Shown: positions 16,772-26,486, counted from the first letter of the stretch. The stretch is DNA of 64,000 nt from Pseudomonadota bacterium (GCA_029782295.1 JAKOVB010000020.1:62001-126000); one strand, 5' to 3'. The notes: a model not told the origin generated them from the sequence alone. Translations and numbers: made by a program.

Positions 16772-17727
16772 CACTTCTCTGCTTCCTTGGCGGCGCGCCG
16801 CATTTCGCGCATCTGGCGCTGCATCAGTTGACGCGTGCTGTTGACCCCGCGCAGCAGCAGGATGTGGTTGCGCACCGCCACCTCGACCAGCACGGCCAGG
16901 TTACGGCCAGCAGCGACAGGGATGAAGACCTTGGGGATTTTGACGTCGAGGATTTTTTCGCTCTGCGATTTGATCTTGAGCCGATCCAGCGATTTCGGCG
17001 CAAGCGTTTCAGCCAATTCGAGCTGGACGATCAGGTCCAGCGGCTTGGTCGGCTTGATGGCATTGTCGCCGAACAATTCATGGATATTCAAAATGCCCAG
17101 TCCGCGCACTTCCAGGAAGTCCTGTAAAAGCGGCGGGCAACGCCCTTCCAGCCGGTCCGGTGCCACACGATAGAAGTCGACGACATCGTCCGCCACCAGC
17201 CGGTGGCCACGCGTGATCAATTCCAGCGCCAGCTCGCTTTTGCCGATGGCGGCAGCCCCCTTGATCATGACGCCGAAACCCTGCACTTCCATGAACACGC
17301 CGTGACAACTGGCGGACTCCGCTACCGCCTGGGCCAGATAATGGCTGAGCACATCCATCAGGCGCGGACTTTGCTGCGGGGATGTAAACAGCGGGGTGTT
17401 GTGCTCGTCCGCTGCGCGCAATAGCTCTTCGGGAGGAGTTTCACCGTTGGCGACAACAACAGCCGCCAGATCGGTCGAGAACAGATTGGAAATGGCCTGC
17501 AGCATCCCTGCATCATTGAGGGTGCGCAAATAATCCATTTCGGCGCACCCCAGTACCTGGACACGATTGGGATGCACAAAATTGAGATGGCCGATCAATG
17601 CCAGCGAGGGCTTGGTGACGGTGTCACTGGTCAGCGGATGGTCGCCGCCCCCCTGACCTGCGACCCACTTCAGCCGCAACTTGCGGGACATGTCGCGGTA
17701 GAGCTTCGCTACGCTGATTTCGGCCAT
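16771..17727 (-). CDS. hprK: HPr kinase/phosphorylase
   Basis: HprK phosphorylates and dephosphorylates the regulatory serine of HPr. The 318-residue protein has Walker [13 protein letters not shown], the HprK signature region [16 protein letters not shown], and the C-terminal basic segment. It is translationally coupled to rapZ and followed by EIIA, ptsH and ptsI, giving a complete Ser- and His-phosphorylation circuit on HPr. In several betaproteobacteria ptsN lies between hpf and hprK; here the 91-bp gap has no such gene. Confidence 0.94.
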   Translation of the reverse strand: MAEISVAKLYRDMSRKLRLKWVAGQGGGDHPLTSDTVTKPSLALIGHLNFVHPNRVQVLGCAEMDYLRTLNDAGMLQAISNLFSTDLAAVVVANGETPPEELLRAADEHNTPLFTSPQQSPRLMDVLSHYLAQAVAESASCHGVFMEVQGFGVMIKGAAAIGKSELALELITRGHRLVADDVVDFYRVAPDRLEGRCPPLLQDFLEVRGLGILNIHELFGDNAIKPTKPLDLIVQLELAETLAPKSLDRLKIKSQSEKILDVKIPKVFIPVAAGRNLAVLVEVAVRNHILLLRGVNSTRQLMQRQMREMRRAAKEAEK

Positions 17728-17751
17728 GGTAGTAGTTTCAGATCGGGTGCA

Positions 17752-17805
17752 CCGCAGGAATCGTGTCGCCTTGAATGACGCACCAGGTTTTCACGTTTCC
17801 TGCGG
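17752..17805. repeat. Inverted repeat between hpf and hprK
   Basis: CCGCAGGAA (17752-17760) and TTCCTGCGG (17797-17805) form a perfect 9-bp inverted repeat with a 36-base loop, filling most of the hpf-hprK gap. It has no T run, so it may be an mRNA-processing or stability element, or the trace of a deletion. Confidence 0.45.
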
Positions 17806-17818
17806 CGGGAACTGCCTG

Positions 17819-18145
17819 TTACTCGGAAGCCTGATGCTTCAGGGCACCGTTGGCACGGTGATGATCACCCTGCTTTTCCTTGTGCTTGAGTACCTGACGG
17901 TCCAGCTTGTCGGCCAGCAGGTCAATGGCGCTGTACATGTTTTCATCGGCGCATTCGGCATGCAGGTCGTTGCCCGGTACGTGCAGGGTGGCTTCTACCT
18001 TCTGCTTCAGCTTCTCAACCGACAGCGTGACTTTGACGTCGATGACCTGGTCAAAATGGTTGGTGACGCGCTCCAGCTTGGACTGCACATAATCGCGCAT
18101 GGCCGGAGTGATTTCCAGGTGATGGCCGGTGAGATGCAGATTCAT
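17819..18145 (-). CDS. hpf: Ribosome hibernation-promoting factor
   Basis: This 108-residue protein matches the short HPF/YhbH family, which binds the 30S subunit in stationary phase and promotes 100S dimers. The typical elements are present: NLHLTGHHLEITPAMRDYV at the N-terminus and DENMYSAIDLLADKLDRQV near the C-terminus, with a basic tail. Position directly after rpoN (10 bp) is the usual arrangement in proteobacteria. Confidence 0.93.
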   Translation of the reverse strand: MNLHLTGHHLEITPAMRDYVQSKLERVTNHFDQVIDVKVTLSVEKLKQKVEATLHVPGNDLHAECADENMYSAIDLLADKLDRQVLKHKEKQGDHHRANGALKHQASE

Positions 18146-18155
18146 GATGTCCTCC

Positions 18156-19598
18156 TTATAGTGACTTACGTTGAGTGGCCGCGGGTATCTGCAAAGACTC
18201 GCGGTATTTGGCTATGGTTCGGCGCGCTACGACGATCCCCTGTTTACCGAGGATATCAGTGATTTGACTGTCTGAGAGCGGCTTTTTCGGATTTTCTTCG
18301 CTGACCAACTGCTTGATCAGGGCACGGATCGCGGTCGCCGAGCAGGCACCACCCGTATCCGTCGATACGTGGCTGCCGAAGAAGTACTTGAGTTCATACA
18401 CGCCTCTCGGCGTCAGCATGTATTTTTTCGTCGTCACGCGGGAAATCGTCGATTCGTGCAGGCCCAGCTCATCCGCAATTTCACGCAGCACTAACGGTCG
18501 CATGGCGATCTCGCCGTGTTCCAGGAAGTTGCGCTGGCGATCGACAATCGCCTGCGAGACACGCAGGATGGTGGAGAAACGTTGCTCGATGTTCTTGATC
18601 ATCCAGCGCGCCTCCTGCATCTGGCTCACCAGATACTGGCTGGAGCTGTCGCGGTTGCGCTTGAGGATATCGGCGTACATCTGGTTGATGCGCAGGCGCG
18701 GCATGACCTCCTGGTTCAGGCTGGCCACCCAGATGCCCTTGACCTTCTTCACCGTCACTTCATGCTGGATATAGTGATCTGAACCCAGATGGCTGAAATC
18801 GGCCCCCGGACGCGGATTGAGGTGTGTCACCAGATACTGCACTTCGCGCAGCGTATCCTCGTCGCATTGCAGCACTTTGCGCAGGCGGGTGAAATCACGG
18901 GCCGCCAGGGACTGCAGGTGCTGTTCTACCAGCATCAGCGCCAGGTCGCGGTGAGGAGTTTCCTCGGGCAACGCCCGCACCTGGAGCGACAGGCACTCGG
19001 CCAGATCCCGGGCACCGATGCCCGGGGGATCCAGGTGCTGGATCAGCTTGAGGGCCGTGCTCAGTTCGAGCGGATCGATTTCGTACTCTTCCGGCACGAT
19101 ACTCGCCAACTCCTCCAGCGATTGCTCCAGATAGCCATCCTCGTTGATGGCATCCACCAGCAGCGTTGCCAGCGTCTGGTCACGATCGGAGAGTGGCATC
19201 AGCTTGAGCTGGGCCAGCAGGTGCTCGCGCAGCGTCGGGGTCTCGGGTTCCTGGAACAGATAATCGTTATCGTCATCATCACTGCCGGAACCGGCCTTTT
19301 CCCAACGCATTGCACCGGAAAAGTCCATTTCCTCGCCGCCGAAATCCTCTCGCGAGAACTCTTCGGGTTGGGCCGGAGCCTCGCCGGCCTGGACCGTCTC
19401 GGCACGGGCTTCCGGCACATAGTTTTCGCAGCTGTCGCCACCGGCTTCCACCCTTTCCAGCAGCGGATTGGCCTGGAGAATGGTTTCCAGTTCCTGATTC
19501 AGCTCGACCGTGGACAGTTGCAACAAACGAATGGACTGCTGCAACTGCGGGGTGAGCGCAAGATGCTGGGACATTCGGAGTTGCAGGCTTTGTTTCAT
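18156..19598 (-). CDS. rpoN: RNA polymerase sigma-54 factor
   Basis: The 480-residue RpoN starts with the Gln-rich activator-interaction region (MKQSLQLRMSQHLALTPQLQ), followed by an acidic region rich in Asp/Glu around 85-115. The core-binding domain and the DNA-binding domain come next, with the RpoN box ARRTIAKYRE near the C-terminus. All parts are intact. It lies between lptB and hpf. The NtrX homologue in this window has lost the motifs needed to work with sigma-54, so the activators must be elsewhere. Confidence 0.96.
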   Translation of the reverse strand: MKQSLQLRMSQHLALTPQLQQSIRLLQLSTVELNQELETILQANPLLERVEAGGDSCENYVPEARAETVQAGEAPAQPEEFSREDFGGEEMDFSGAMRWEKAGSGSDDDDNDYLFQEPETPTLREHLLAQLKLMPLSDRDQTLATLLVDAINEDGYLEQSLEELASIVPEEYEIDPLELSTALKLIQHLDPPGIGARDLAECLSLQVRALPEETPHRDLALMLVEQHLQSLAARDFTRLRKVLQCDEDTLREVQYLVTHLNPRPGADFSHLGSDHYIQHEVTVKKVKGIWVASLNQEVMPRLRINQMYADILKRNRDSSSQYLVSQMQEARWMIKNIEQRFSTILRVSQAIVDRQRNFLEHGEIAMRPLVLREIADELGLHESTISRVTTKKYMLTPRGVYELKYFFGSHVSTDTGGACSATAIRALIKQLVSEENPKKPLSDSQITDILGKQGIVVARRTIAKYRESLQIPAATQRKSL

Positions 19599-19616
19599 CG
19601 ATTTTCTTGTCGGAGG

Positions 19617-20339
19617 TTACAGACGGAAGTCTTTGCCGAGGTAAACCTCGCGAACGCTGTCATTATGGATGATCTCCTGCGGGCTGCCGGAGGCGAATAC
19701 CTTCCCCTCGTTGACGATGTAGGCACGATCGCAGATCCCCAGCGTTTCGCGCACGTTGTGGTCGGTAATCAGCACGCCGATCCCTCTCCCGGTCAGGAAA
19801 CGGATGATTTTCTGGATATCGATCACTGCAATCGGGTCGATCCCGGCAAAAGGCTCGTCCAGGAGAATGAAACGCGGATTGGAAGCCAGACATCGGGCGA
19901 TCTCGACGCGACGCCGTTCACCACCCGACAGGCTGACGGCCGGATTATAGCGCAGGTGGGTGATATGCAGTTCCTGCAGCAATTCCTCAAGATGCTCCTG
20001 CTGCTCCTGCGGGGTGAGCTTCTGCAGTTCGAGGATGGCCAGAATGTTCTCTGCCACGTTCAGCTTGCGGAAGATCGAGGGTTCCTGCGGCAGGTAGGAA
20101 ATGCCGAGCTTGGCGCGCTGGTGGATGGGCAGCTTGCCCAGATCCTTGCCGTCAAGAATGATGTGGCCGCCATCCAGCGGGACCAAGCCGACGATCATGT
20201 AGAAGCTGGTGGTCTTGCCGGCGCCATTGGGGCCGAGCAGGCCGACGACTTCGCCGCTGTTGAGATGCAGCGAAATATCCTGAACCACGGTGCGCGCCTT
20301 GTAGCGCTTGCGCAGACTTTCTACCTTGAGCTCGCTCAC
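19617..20339 (-). CDS. lptB: LPS export ABC transporter ATPase
   Basis: LptB powers extraction of LPS from the inner membrane by LptFG. The 240-residue protein has Walker [11 protein letters not shown], signature [13 protein letters not shown], Walker [11 protein letters not shown] and switch His in ITDHNVRET. The start is a GTG at 20339 with AGGGG six bases upstream; the longer open frame only runs into lptA. It follows lptA by 8 bp. Confidence 0.95.
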   Translation of the reverse strand: MSELKVESLRKRYKARTVVQDISLHLNSGEVVGLLGPNGAGKTTSFYMIVGLVPLDGGHIILDGKDLGKLPIHQRAKLGISYLPQEPSIFRKLNVAENILAILELQKLTPQEQQEHLEELLQELHITHLRYNPAVSLSGGERRRVEIARCLASNPRFILLDEPFAGIDPIAVIDIQKIIRFLTGRGIGVLITDHNVRETLGICDRAYIVNEGKVFASGSPQEIIHNDSVREVYLGKDFRL

Positions 20340-20347
20340 GGCTACCC

Positions 20348-20911
20348 CTATTCCGCACCCGCCGCAGCACCGGCTTCGGCCGGGGCCGCCGTCTTCTTTT
20401 TCGGCTGGATCACGGCACGGACGCGCCCTCTGGGGGCATCTGCTCCGGCCGAGGACTGGCCGCCACCGATCACTTCCGCGTACTCCGCGTTGGCGTCGTA
20501 CATGATGTAGTCGCCGTGCACGATATCCTGACCGCGCTTCACCCAAGCCTTGGTATACAACTGAACCTTGTCCATGCGCCCATCGTACTCGATGCGCTGG
20601 GCGTTGCCCTCGATGTATTCGGCCTTGCCTTCCATTTTCTGCTTGAAGGTGGTCGGGTTACCAGTCGAGGTGCTGTGCTGGAAGCCATCCTTATCCTCGC
20701 GCACCACCAGCTTGTCGGCATGGATCACCAGCGTGCCCTGCGTCAGAATCACGTTGCCGGTGTAGGTGCTGGTCTTTTTCGCGTCATTGACGGTGACAGT
20801 ATCCGCTTCGAGATCGATCGGCTGGTCGCGGTCGGCCTTTTCGGCACGGGCGATGACCGAAGCCAGCAGCAAAAAGGACAACAGGGCAAGGTTAAGGGGC
20901 AGTTTTTTCAT
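20348..20911 (-). CDS. lptA: LptA, periplasmic LPS bridge protein
   Basis: LptA forms the beta-jellyroll bridge carrying LPS across the periplasm. The 187-residue protein has a signal peptide (residues 1-23, ending ARA) and the OstA-like core ([38 protein letters not shown]). The C-terminal tail is Lys/Ala-rich ([15 protein letters not shown]) and probably disordered. The start overlaps lptC by 20 bp. Confidence 0.93.
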   Translation of the reverse strand: MKKLPLNLALLSFLLLASVIARAEKADRDQPIDLEADTVTVNDAKKTSTYTGNVILTQGTLVIHADKLVVREDKDGFQHSTSTGNPTTFKQKMEGKAEYIEGNAQRIEYDGRMDKVQLYTKAWVKRGQDIVHGDYIMYDANAEYAEVIGGGQSSAGADAPRGRVRAVIQPKKKTAAPAEAGAAAGAE

Positions 20912-21758
20912 AATGTCTCCGAATCCGGGTCGTGGTTTTTCCGGTTTTGGGTGGGCGTTTTTCGGCAGCCGGTTTGGCCGTGGATGCTTTTCTGGGTTTC
21001 GTCGCGGGTTTCACGGTCGTGCCGGCAGAGGCGTCAGGCACCAGCCGGGCAGCAAGCGGCTGGGTCGCTGACGGCCGTGCCTGCATCTGAGCCTTGTTCG
21101 CTGGCGCCTTATTCTGCACCGGGGATTTCAGCGCGGCACGTTTCAACGGCGGCGGCGAGGCCAGCGGAGGCAGCCCGGCACCCGGGCGCTCGTAATGGAC
21201 GTGCACACGTCCACCCAGCTTGAGAATGCGCTGCTTCTTGTCAAACTCCATCCCGGTCGCACGAATCACCGTGCGCGGTGCCTGCAGGATGGACACCGGA
21301 CGGTCGGTCCGCGCAATTTCCTGATCCGGCATGACATGCAGGTATTCGGTCAACAGGGTCATTTCCCCGCGCCCGGCTTCAGCAGCGCGCACCACCTGGA
21401 CATGATCCTGAATGTAGACATTCTCGCCGTTGCTCGATACCTGGCCGCGCTGCCCCTGGATCTGGGTATAGGGCTTGCCGATGGTGTATTGCGTGAAACG
21501 CGGTCGCACCAGTTGCGTGCTGTCGTCATCCGGATAATGCACCAGTTCGACCGCCGAAAGCACATAACGCGGGTTGCCGTAGGCATCGCTCTTGGTCGTG
21601 CTGAAATTGTTCAACTTGTAATCCATGTCGTGTCGGCTGCTACCGTCGCGCTTGGGTTGTGGCGGCTGTACCGTACGGTCGATCCAGAACGTCAGTGCGG
21701 CCAGCATGGCCAGCAACGCCAGAGGAAACCAGATCGCGGAACGGCCTTGCATTGGCAT
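20892..21758 (-). CDS. lptC: LptC with a long basic C-terminal extension
   Basis: LptC is the inner-membrane-anchored link between LptBFG and LptA. Residues 9-27 form the single TM helix and about 45-190 the jellyroll (MDYKLNNFSTTKSDAYG, GEMTLLTEYL, GMEFDKKQRILKL). E. coli LptC ends near residue 191; here another ~98 residues follow, rich in Pro, Ala, Lys and Arg, ending [11 protein letters not shown]. The extension overlaps the lptA start by 20 bp. Whether the tail is structural or just disordered cannot be told from sequence. Confidence 0.88.
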   Translation of the reverse strand: MPMQGRSAIWFPLALLAMLAALTFWIDRTVQPPQPKRDGSSRHDMDYKLNNFSTTKSDAYGNPRYVLSAVELVHYPDDDSTQLVRPRFTQYTIGKPYTQIQGQRGQVSSNGENVYIQDHVQVVRAAEAGRGEMTLLTEYLHVMPDQEIARTDRPVSILQAPRTVIRATGMEFDKKQRILKLGGRVHVHYERPGAGLPPLASPPPLKRAALKSPVQNKAPANKAQMQARPSATQPLAARLVPDASAGTTVKPATKPRKASTAKPAAEKRPPKTGKTTTRIRRHYEKTAP

Positions 21759-21762
21759 CCAT

Positions 21763-22290
21763 TTACTTCAGAAACTGTGCCAGTTGCGCATCAAAAGTGC
21801 CCTGCGCCTGCATGATCAGCTCGACCAACTCGCGGACCGCACCGCGGCCGCCTTCCCGGGTCGTCACATAGTGAGCGTGTGCTTTCACCAGCGGCGGTGC
21901 CGCCGGCACGGTCACTGCCAGCCCGGCGCGGCGCATTGGCGGCAGGTCGATGAAATCGTCCCCCATGAACGCGCACTGGTCATGCTGCAACCCCAGGTCG
22001 GCAGCCAGTTTCTCGAACGCCACCAGCTTGTCCTCGACGCCCTGGAAGTAATGCTCGACGCCCGTATTCTCGGCACGTTTCACCACCACATTGGAGGTAC
22101 GGCCCGTAATGATGCCCAGTTCCACGCCGCTGGCCTTGAGGAGTTTCATGCCCAGCCCGTCCTGCACGTTGAAAGCCTTGAACTCCTGGCCATCGTCACA
22201 CAGGTACAGGCTGCCGTCGGTCATCACACCGTCGACATCGAACACCACCAGTTTGATGCGCTTGGCGCGCTCGAATGCGTCCTGACTCAT
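21763..22290 (-). CDS. kdsC: KDO-8-phosphate phosphatase
   Basis: KdsC removes phosphate from 3-deoxy-D-manno-octulosonate 8-phosphate in LPS inner-core synthesis. The 175-residue HAD-family protein has the nucleophile motif FDVDGVMTDG, motif II ITGRTS, Lys in VEDKLVAFE and motif III MGDDFIDLP. It overlaps kdsD by 4 bp and precedes lptC by 4 bp, so KDO supply and LPS transport genes form one unit. Confidence 0.95.
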   Translation of the reverse strand: MSQDAFERAKRIKLVVFDVDGVMTDGSLYLCDDGQEFKAFNVQDGLGMKLLKASGVELGIITGRTSNVVVKRAENTGVEHYFQGVEDKLVAFEKLAADLGLQHDQCAFMGDDFIDLPPMRRAGLAVTVPAAPPLVKAHAHYVTTREGGRGAVRELVELIMQAQGTFDAQLAQFLK

Positions 22291-23288
22291 ACCACTTTCG
22301 CTCTCAGTAAATCATGCATATTCAGTGCGCCGACCAGCTTTCCCTGCGCATCCACCACCAGCAGACCATTGATCTTGCGGCTTTCCATCAACTCCACCGC
22401 TTCTACGGCCAGCCGGCTCGGCACGATGGTCAATGGCGCCGGGTGCATCACGGCATCGATTTTCGTCTCCGCCACGTTCACCCCGTTTTCGAAGGCACGA
22501 CGCAGGTCACCGTCGGTAAAGATGCCGGCCGGCCGGCCATCGGCATCGACGATCGCGGTCATCCCCAGCCCCTTGCGCGACATCTCCAGCAGGCCTTCGG
22601 ACAATGCCGCCCCCTGCATGACGCTCGGAACCTGCTCACCAGAGCGCATGACATCGGCCACATGTACCAGCAGACGGCGCCCCAGGGCACCACCGGGATG
22701 GGCACGGGCGAAATCTTCCGCGGAGAATCCACGTGCATCAAGCAGCGCGACAGCCAACGCATCCCCCAGCGCCAGCGCTGCGGTGGTGCTCGCCGTTGGC
22801 GCCAGGCCGAGCGGGCAGGCTTCCTGAGACACCGACGCATCCAGATGCACGTCAGCCCCTTTGGCCAGCTCGGAATCGGCATTGCCGGTAATGCTGATCA
22901 GTCGTGCGCCCATGCGTTTGATCTGCGGCACGATCGCGAGCAGCTCGCCGCTCTCGCCAGAATTGGACAGCGCGAGCACCACGTCATCCGCAGTAATCAT
23001 GCCGAGGTCACCGTGGCTGGCCTCCGCAGGATGCATGAAGAATGCCGGGGTGCCGGTACTGGCCAACGTGGCCGCGATCTTGTTGCCAACATGCCCGGAC
23101 TTGCCCATGCCACTAACGACGACACGCCCGCGACATTCCAGGATCAACTCGACAGCCGCCGTGAACCGCTGGTCAAGGCGATTGGCGAGTGCCTCAACCT
23201 CCCTCGCCTCGATACGCAGGACTTCCCGCGCCAGGTCGAGTGAAGACGTGCGCAGCGCCGATGCCACAGGTGAATTGGATGTTCCCAT
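22287..23288 (-). CDS. kdsD: Arabinose-5-phosphate isomerase
   Basis: KdsD converts ribulose 5-phosphate to arabinose 5-phosphate, the KDO precursor. The protein (333 residues from the ATG at 23288) has a SIS domain (VSGMGKSGHVGNK, HPAEASHGDLGM, LSNSGESGEL) and two C-terminal CBS domains (DVMRSGEQVP, and INGLLVVDAQGKL near the end). The ATG is preferred to a GTG ten codons earlier because family homology begins just after it. TATACT lies 9 bases before the ATG with no ribosome binding site between, so the mRNA may be nearly leaderless. It heads the long minus-strand operon. Confidence 0.93.
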   Translation of the reverse strand: MGTSNSPVASALRTSSLDLAREVLRIEAREVEALANRLDQRFTAAVELILECRGRVVVSGMGKSGHVGNKIAATLASTGTPAFFMHPAEASHGDLGMITADDVVLALSNSGESGELLAIVPQIKRMGARLISITGNADSELAKGADVHLDASVSQEACPLGLAPTASTTAALALGDALAVALLDARGFSAEDFARAHPGGALGRRLLVHVADVMRSGEQVPSVMQGAALSEGLLEMSRKGLGMTAIVDADGRPAGIFTDGDLRRAFENGVNVAETKIDAVMHPAPLTIVPSRLAVEAVELMESRKINGLLVVDAQGKLVGALNMHDLLRAKVV

Positions 23289-23399
23289 ACGCTGCCAGTA
23301 TAAAAGGGTTCGCAGCACGAATAAAGGACAGGGATCAAAAACGGCACAAAAATTGCGTGTCGCATAGCGTGCAGTTCCAGATTAACGGCTAAAATGCAC

Positions 23400-23419
23400 A
23401 GACTAAGAGTCTCTATATA
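23400..23419 (+). promoter_or_regulatory. Palindrome and -10-like box ahead of the Kef-type gene
   Basis: AGACT-AAG-AGTCT (23400-23412) is a perfect 5-3-5 dyad, followed directly by TATATA (23414-23419), which could be a -10 box 11 bp before the ATG at 23430. The rest of the 141-bp divergent spacer with kdsD holds no gene. Confidence 0.4.
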
Positions 23420-23429
23420 GCCGTTCCCA

Positions 23430-25403
23430 ATGCCCAGTACCTTGCAGTCCATCCTGATCCTGCTGACATGCGCCGTCATGGCTGTCGCGCTGTTCCGGAC
23501 CCTGCGCCTGCCCAGCATGCTGGCCTATTTCCTGATGGGTCTCCTGCTGGGGCCGCACACCTTCGGGCTGCTTCCAGACACCGAGTCCAACCGCGAACTG
23601 GCGGAATTCGGCGTCGTATTCCTGATGTTCAGCATCGGGCTGGAATTCAGCCTGCCACAACTGTTTGCCATGCGTCGCACCGTATTCGGTCTCGGCGGCC
23701 TGCAGGTCGCCATCACCATGCTGCTGGCGATGGGTGCCTCCATCGCGCTCGGGGCGGACTGGCGCGCCGCACTGGTGGTGTCGGGCGCGCTGGCCATGTC
23801 ATCTACCGCGATCGTGTCGAAAATGCTGGTGGAAAAGGTCGAGCTCAATTCCAGGCACGGCAAGCTGACGGTCGGCGTCCTCCTGTTCCAGGACTTGGCC
23901 GTGGTGCCGCTGCTGATCCTGATCCCGGCCATTGCCGCACCCGGCGGCGACCTGGCTGCCACCCTCGGCCTGTCCCTGCTCAAGGCGGCGATCACCCTGT
24001 GGGTCCTGCTGGTCGTCGGCAAGAAACTGATCAACCCCTGGTTCGATCTGGTTGCCCGCCAGCGCTCGCGCGAACTGTTCGTGATGAATGTGCTGATGGT
24101 CACGCTGGTTCTGGCGGTCACGACCAAGATCGCCGGACTGTCCTACGCGCTGGGGGCCTTCATCGCCGGCATGCTGATCTCGGAAACCCGCTACCGCTAC
24201 CAGGTGGAATCCGACATCGCCCCGTTCCGCGACATTCTGCTCGGCCTGTTCTTCGTCACCATCGGCATGTTGCTGGACATCCGCGAAGTCATGGACCAGA
24301 TTGGCTGGGTGCTGCTACTGGTGGTCGCGTTCATCGTGCTTAAGGCTTTCATCATCACGCAGCTTACCCGCCGCTTCAAGCACGAGACCGGTGTCGCCAT
24401 CCGTACCGGTGTCATGCTGGCGCAGGCCGGCGAGTTCAGTTTCGTCATTCTGGCCCAGGGGGAGGAGCAGCACCTGCTGGGTGGCAACCTGCTGCAACTG
24501 GTACTGGCTGCCTCATTGATTTCCATGGTCGCGGCGCCCTTCCTCATCGACCGCAACGGGCATCTGGCCTCACGCCTGTCGCGCAGCTACGAGCGCAACC
24601 GCAAGCGCTGGGTACAGGGGATCGAGCAGCTGGGCAATCAGCTGAACCAGCATGTCATCATCTGCGGCTATGGCCGCAGCGGACAATACCTGTCACGCTT
24701 TCTCACCCAGGAAAACATCCCGTTCATCGCGCTGGACATCGATCCGGCCCGCGTCAAGGAAGCCGCCATCGCAGGGGAAAATGTCGTATTCGGTGACGCA
24801 GGACGACGTGTGGTTCTGGAAGCTGCAGGGGCCGCGCGCGCCAAGGCGCTGGTGATCAGTTATGCTGATGAGCATTCGGCGATGAAGGTCCTGCACGTGG
24901 TACAGGAGCACTACCCCAACCTGCCGGTCATCGTCCGCACCTGGGACGACAGCAACATGGACAAATTCGTCGAGGCGGGCGCTGCGGAAGTCGTGCCGGA
25001 AGTACTGGAAGGCAGCCTGATGCTGGCGTCCCACGCCCTGGTGCTGCTGGGGGTTCCACTGAGCCGCGTGGTCAAGCGCATCCGCCTGTTCCGGGAAGAG
25101 CGCTATCAGTTGTTCCGCGGCTTCTTCCACGGTCTGTCGGATTACGATCTGGAAGCACGCGACGAAGACCAGCTGCGGTTGCATTCGGTCGCCCTGCCGG
25201 CAGAAGCGCACGCCGTCGGAAAACGCCTCATCGACGTCTGGCTGGAGGGACACGGCGTCCAGATCAAGTCACTTCGCCGCCGCAACCTGAAAGGCCAGGA
25301 ACCCTCACCCGACACCGTCCTCGTGGAAGGTGACGTGCTGGTTCTGCAGGGTACGCCGGACCGGCTGGCCCTGGCAGAGCAGATCCTGTTGAACGGAAAA
25401 TGA
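23430..25403 (+). CDS. CPA2-family K+/H+ antiporter with TrkA domains
   Basis: This 657-residue protein is related to KefB/KefC/YbaL. The N-terminal two thirds form about 12 membrane helices of the cation:proton antiporter-2 family (LGPHTFGLLPD, FSIGLEFSLPQL, LLFQDLAVVPLL, ALGAFIAGMLIS, MLAQAGEFSFVIL). A cytosolic TrkA-N Rossmann domain follows (IICGYGRSGQYLSRFL) and a C-terminal TrkA-C domain (SLRRRNLKGQEPSPD). The ATG at 23430 has no clear ribosome binding site. It overlaps thiO by 4 bp. With trkA and trkH nearby it points to potassium homeostasis. Confidence 0.9.
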   Translation: MPSTLQSILILLTCAVMAVALFRTLRLPSMLAYFLMGLLLGPHTFGLLPDTESNRELAEFGVVFLMFSIGLEFSLPQLFAMRRTVFGLGGLQVAITMLLAMGASIALGADWRAALVVSGALAMSSTAIVSKMLVEKVELNSRHGKLTVGVLLFQDLAVVPLLILIPAIAAPGGDLAATLGLSLLKAAITLWVLLVVGKKLINPWFDLVARQRSRELFVMNVLMVTLVLAVTTKIAGLSYALGAFIAGMLISETRYRYQVESDIAPFRDILLGLFFVTIGMLLDIREVMDQIGWVLLLVVAFIVLKAFIITQLTRRFKHETGVAIRTGVMLAQAGEFSFVILAQGEEQHLLGGNLLQLVLAASLISMVAAPFLIDRNGHLASRLSRSYERNRKRWVQGIEQLGNQLNQHVIICGYGRSGQYLSRFLTQENIPFIALDIDPARVKEAAIAGENVVFGDAGRRVVLEAAGAARAKALVISYADEHSAMKVLHVVQEHYPNLPVIVRTWDDSNMDKFVEAGAAEVVPEVLEGSLMLASHALVLLGVPLSRVVKRIRLFREERYQLFRGFFHGLSDYDLEARDEDQLRLHSVALPAEAHAVGKRLIDVWLEGHGVQIKSLRRRNLKGQEPSPDTVLVEGDVLVLQGTPDRLALAEQILLNGK

Positions 25404-26446
25404 TGAAACCACATGCCGTCATCATCGGCGCCGGCGTACTCGGCTGCCTCAGCGCACTTTCCCTGACCGAACGCGGCTGGCGCGTCACGCTGGTCGATCA
25501 GGGACAGGCCGGCCTTGAGTCGTCCTGGGCCGGAGGGGGCATCCTGTTCCCGCTGCTGCCCTGGAACTACAGCGAACCTGTCAATCGTCTGGCGCTGGCC
25601 GGCATGGCCAGGCATGGGGCCTTGTGCGACCTGTTGCTCGAGGAGACCGGGATCGATCCGCAATACTGGCGTTGCGGCATGGAGATCCTGCCGCCATTGA
25701 ATCTTGAAGCAGCGCTACAATGGTGCAAGGACCACGCATTCACCTGCGAGGAACGCGGCAGCAGTCTCTGGCTGCCCGAGGTCGCCCAGGCCCGCAATCC
25801 ACGTCTGATGCAGGCACTGAAGGCGCTGGTCAGACTCAGCGGCATCACCCTGGTCGAACATTCGACCATGCAGCCGCTGGCGGCAACGCAAGGTCGTATC
25901 ACACGCTGGACCGATACCGAAGGCAGATGCTACGAGGCCGACGTTTTCGTTGTCACGGCAGGCGCCTGGAGCAAGACGCTGCTCGGTGAGCACGGAAAGA
26001 ATCTGGACATGAAGCCGATGCGCGGCCAGATGCTGCTATACCGGACGGCACCTGACACGCTGGATCACATCCAGTACCGCGAAGACTTTTATCTGATCCC
26101 CCGCCTCGACGGGCACATCCTCGCCGGCAGCACGGTCGAGGATGTCGGTTTCGACAAATCGACCACCGCCGACACCGCCGCCGCCCTTGCCAAGAAGGCG
26201 ATCAGGGTACTGCCCGCCTTGGCGGAGGCATCTGTCGTCAAACACTGGAGCGGCCTGCGCCCCGGGTCAGCGGACAATATTCCGGTGATCGACCGGCATC
26301 CGCAGTTCGACAATCTTTACCTCAACACCGGGCATTTCCGCTATGGTGTCACCATGGCTCCGGAAAGCGCAGAACTGCTGGCTGCGCTGATTTGCGGCGA
26401 GCCCCCCGGCCTGGACCTGACCCCCTACGCATACCCGCAGCAGTAA
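25400..26446 (+). CDS. thiO: FAD-dependent glycine oxidase-like protein
   Basis: This 348-residue protein of the D-amino-acid-oxidase fold resembles ThiO, which oxidises glycine to the imine needed for the thiazole of thiamine. The N-terminal FAD motif is VIIGAGVLGCLSAL, and C-terminal family patterns are HWSGLRPGSADNIPVID and TGHFRYGVTMAPES. No other thi gene is adjacent, so a different amine or amino-acid substrate is possible. It starts at 25400, overlapping the antiporter stop; a second ATG one codon later fits equally. Confidence 0.8.
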   Translation: MMKPHAVIIGAGVLGCLSALSLTERGWRVTLVDQGQAGLESSWAGGGILFPLLPWNYSEPVNRLALAGMARHGALCDLLLEETGIDPQYWRCGMEILPPLNLEAALQWCKDHAFTCEERGSSLWLPEVAQARNPRLMQALKALVRLSGITLVEHSTMQPLAATQGRITRWTDTEGRCYEADVFVVTAGAWSKTLLGEHGKNLDMKPMRGQMLLYRTAPDTLDHIQYREDFYLIPRLDGHILAGSTVEDVGFDKSTTADTAAALAKKAIRVLPALAEASVVKHWSGLRPGSADNIPVIDRHPQFDNLYLNTGHFRYGVTMAPESAELLAALICGEPPGLDLTPYAYPQQ

Positions 26447-26486
26447 TCCGGCCGGCCCCATCCATCCGCGCGGCCGCCGGGCAAGC

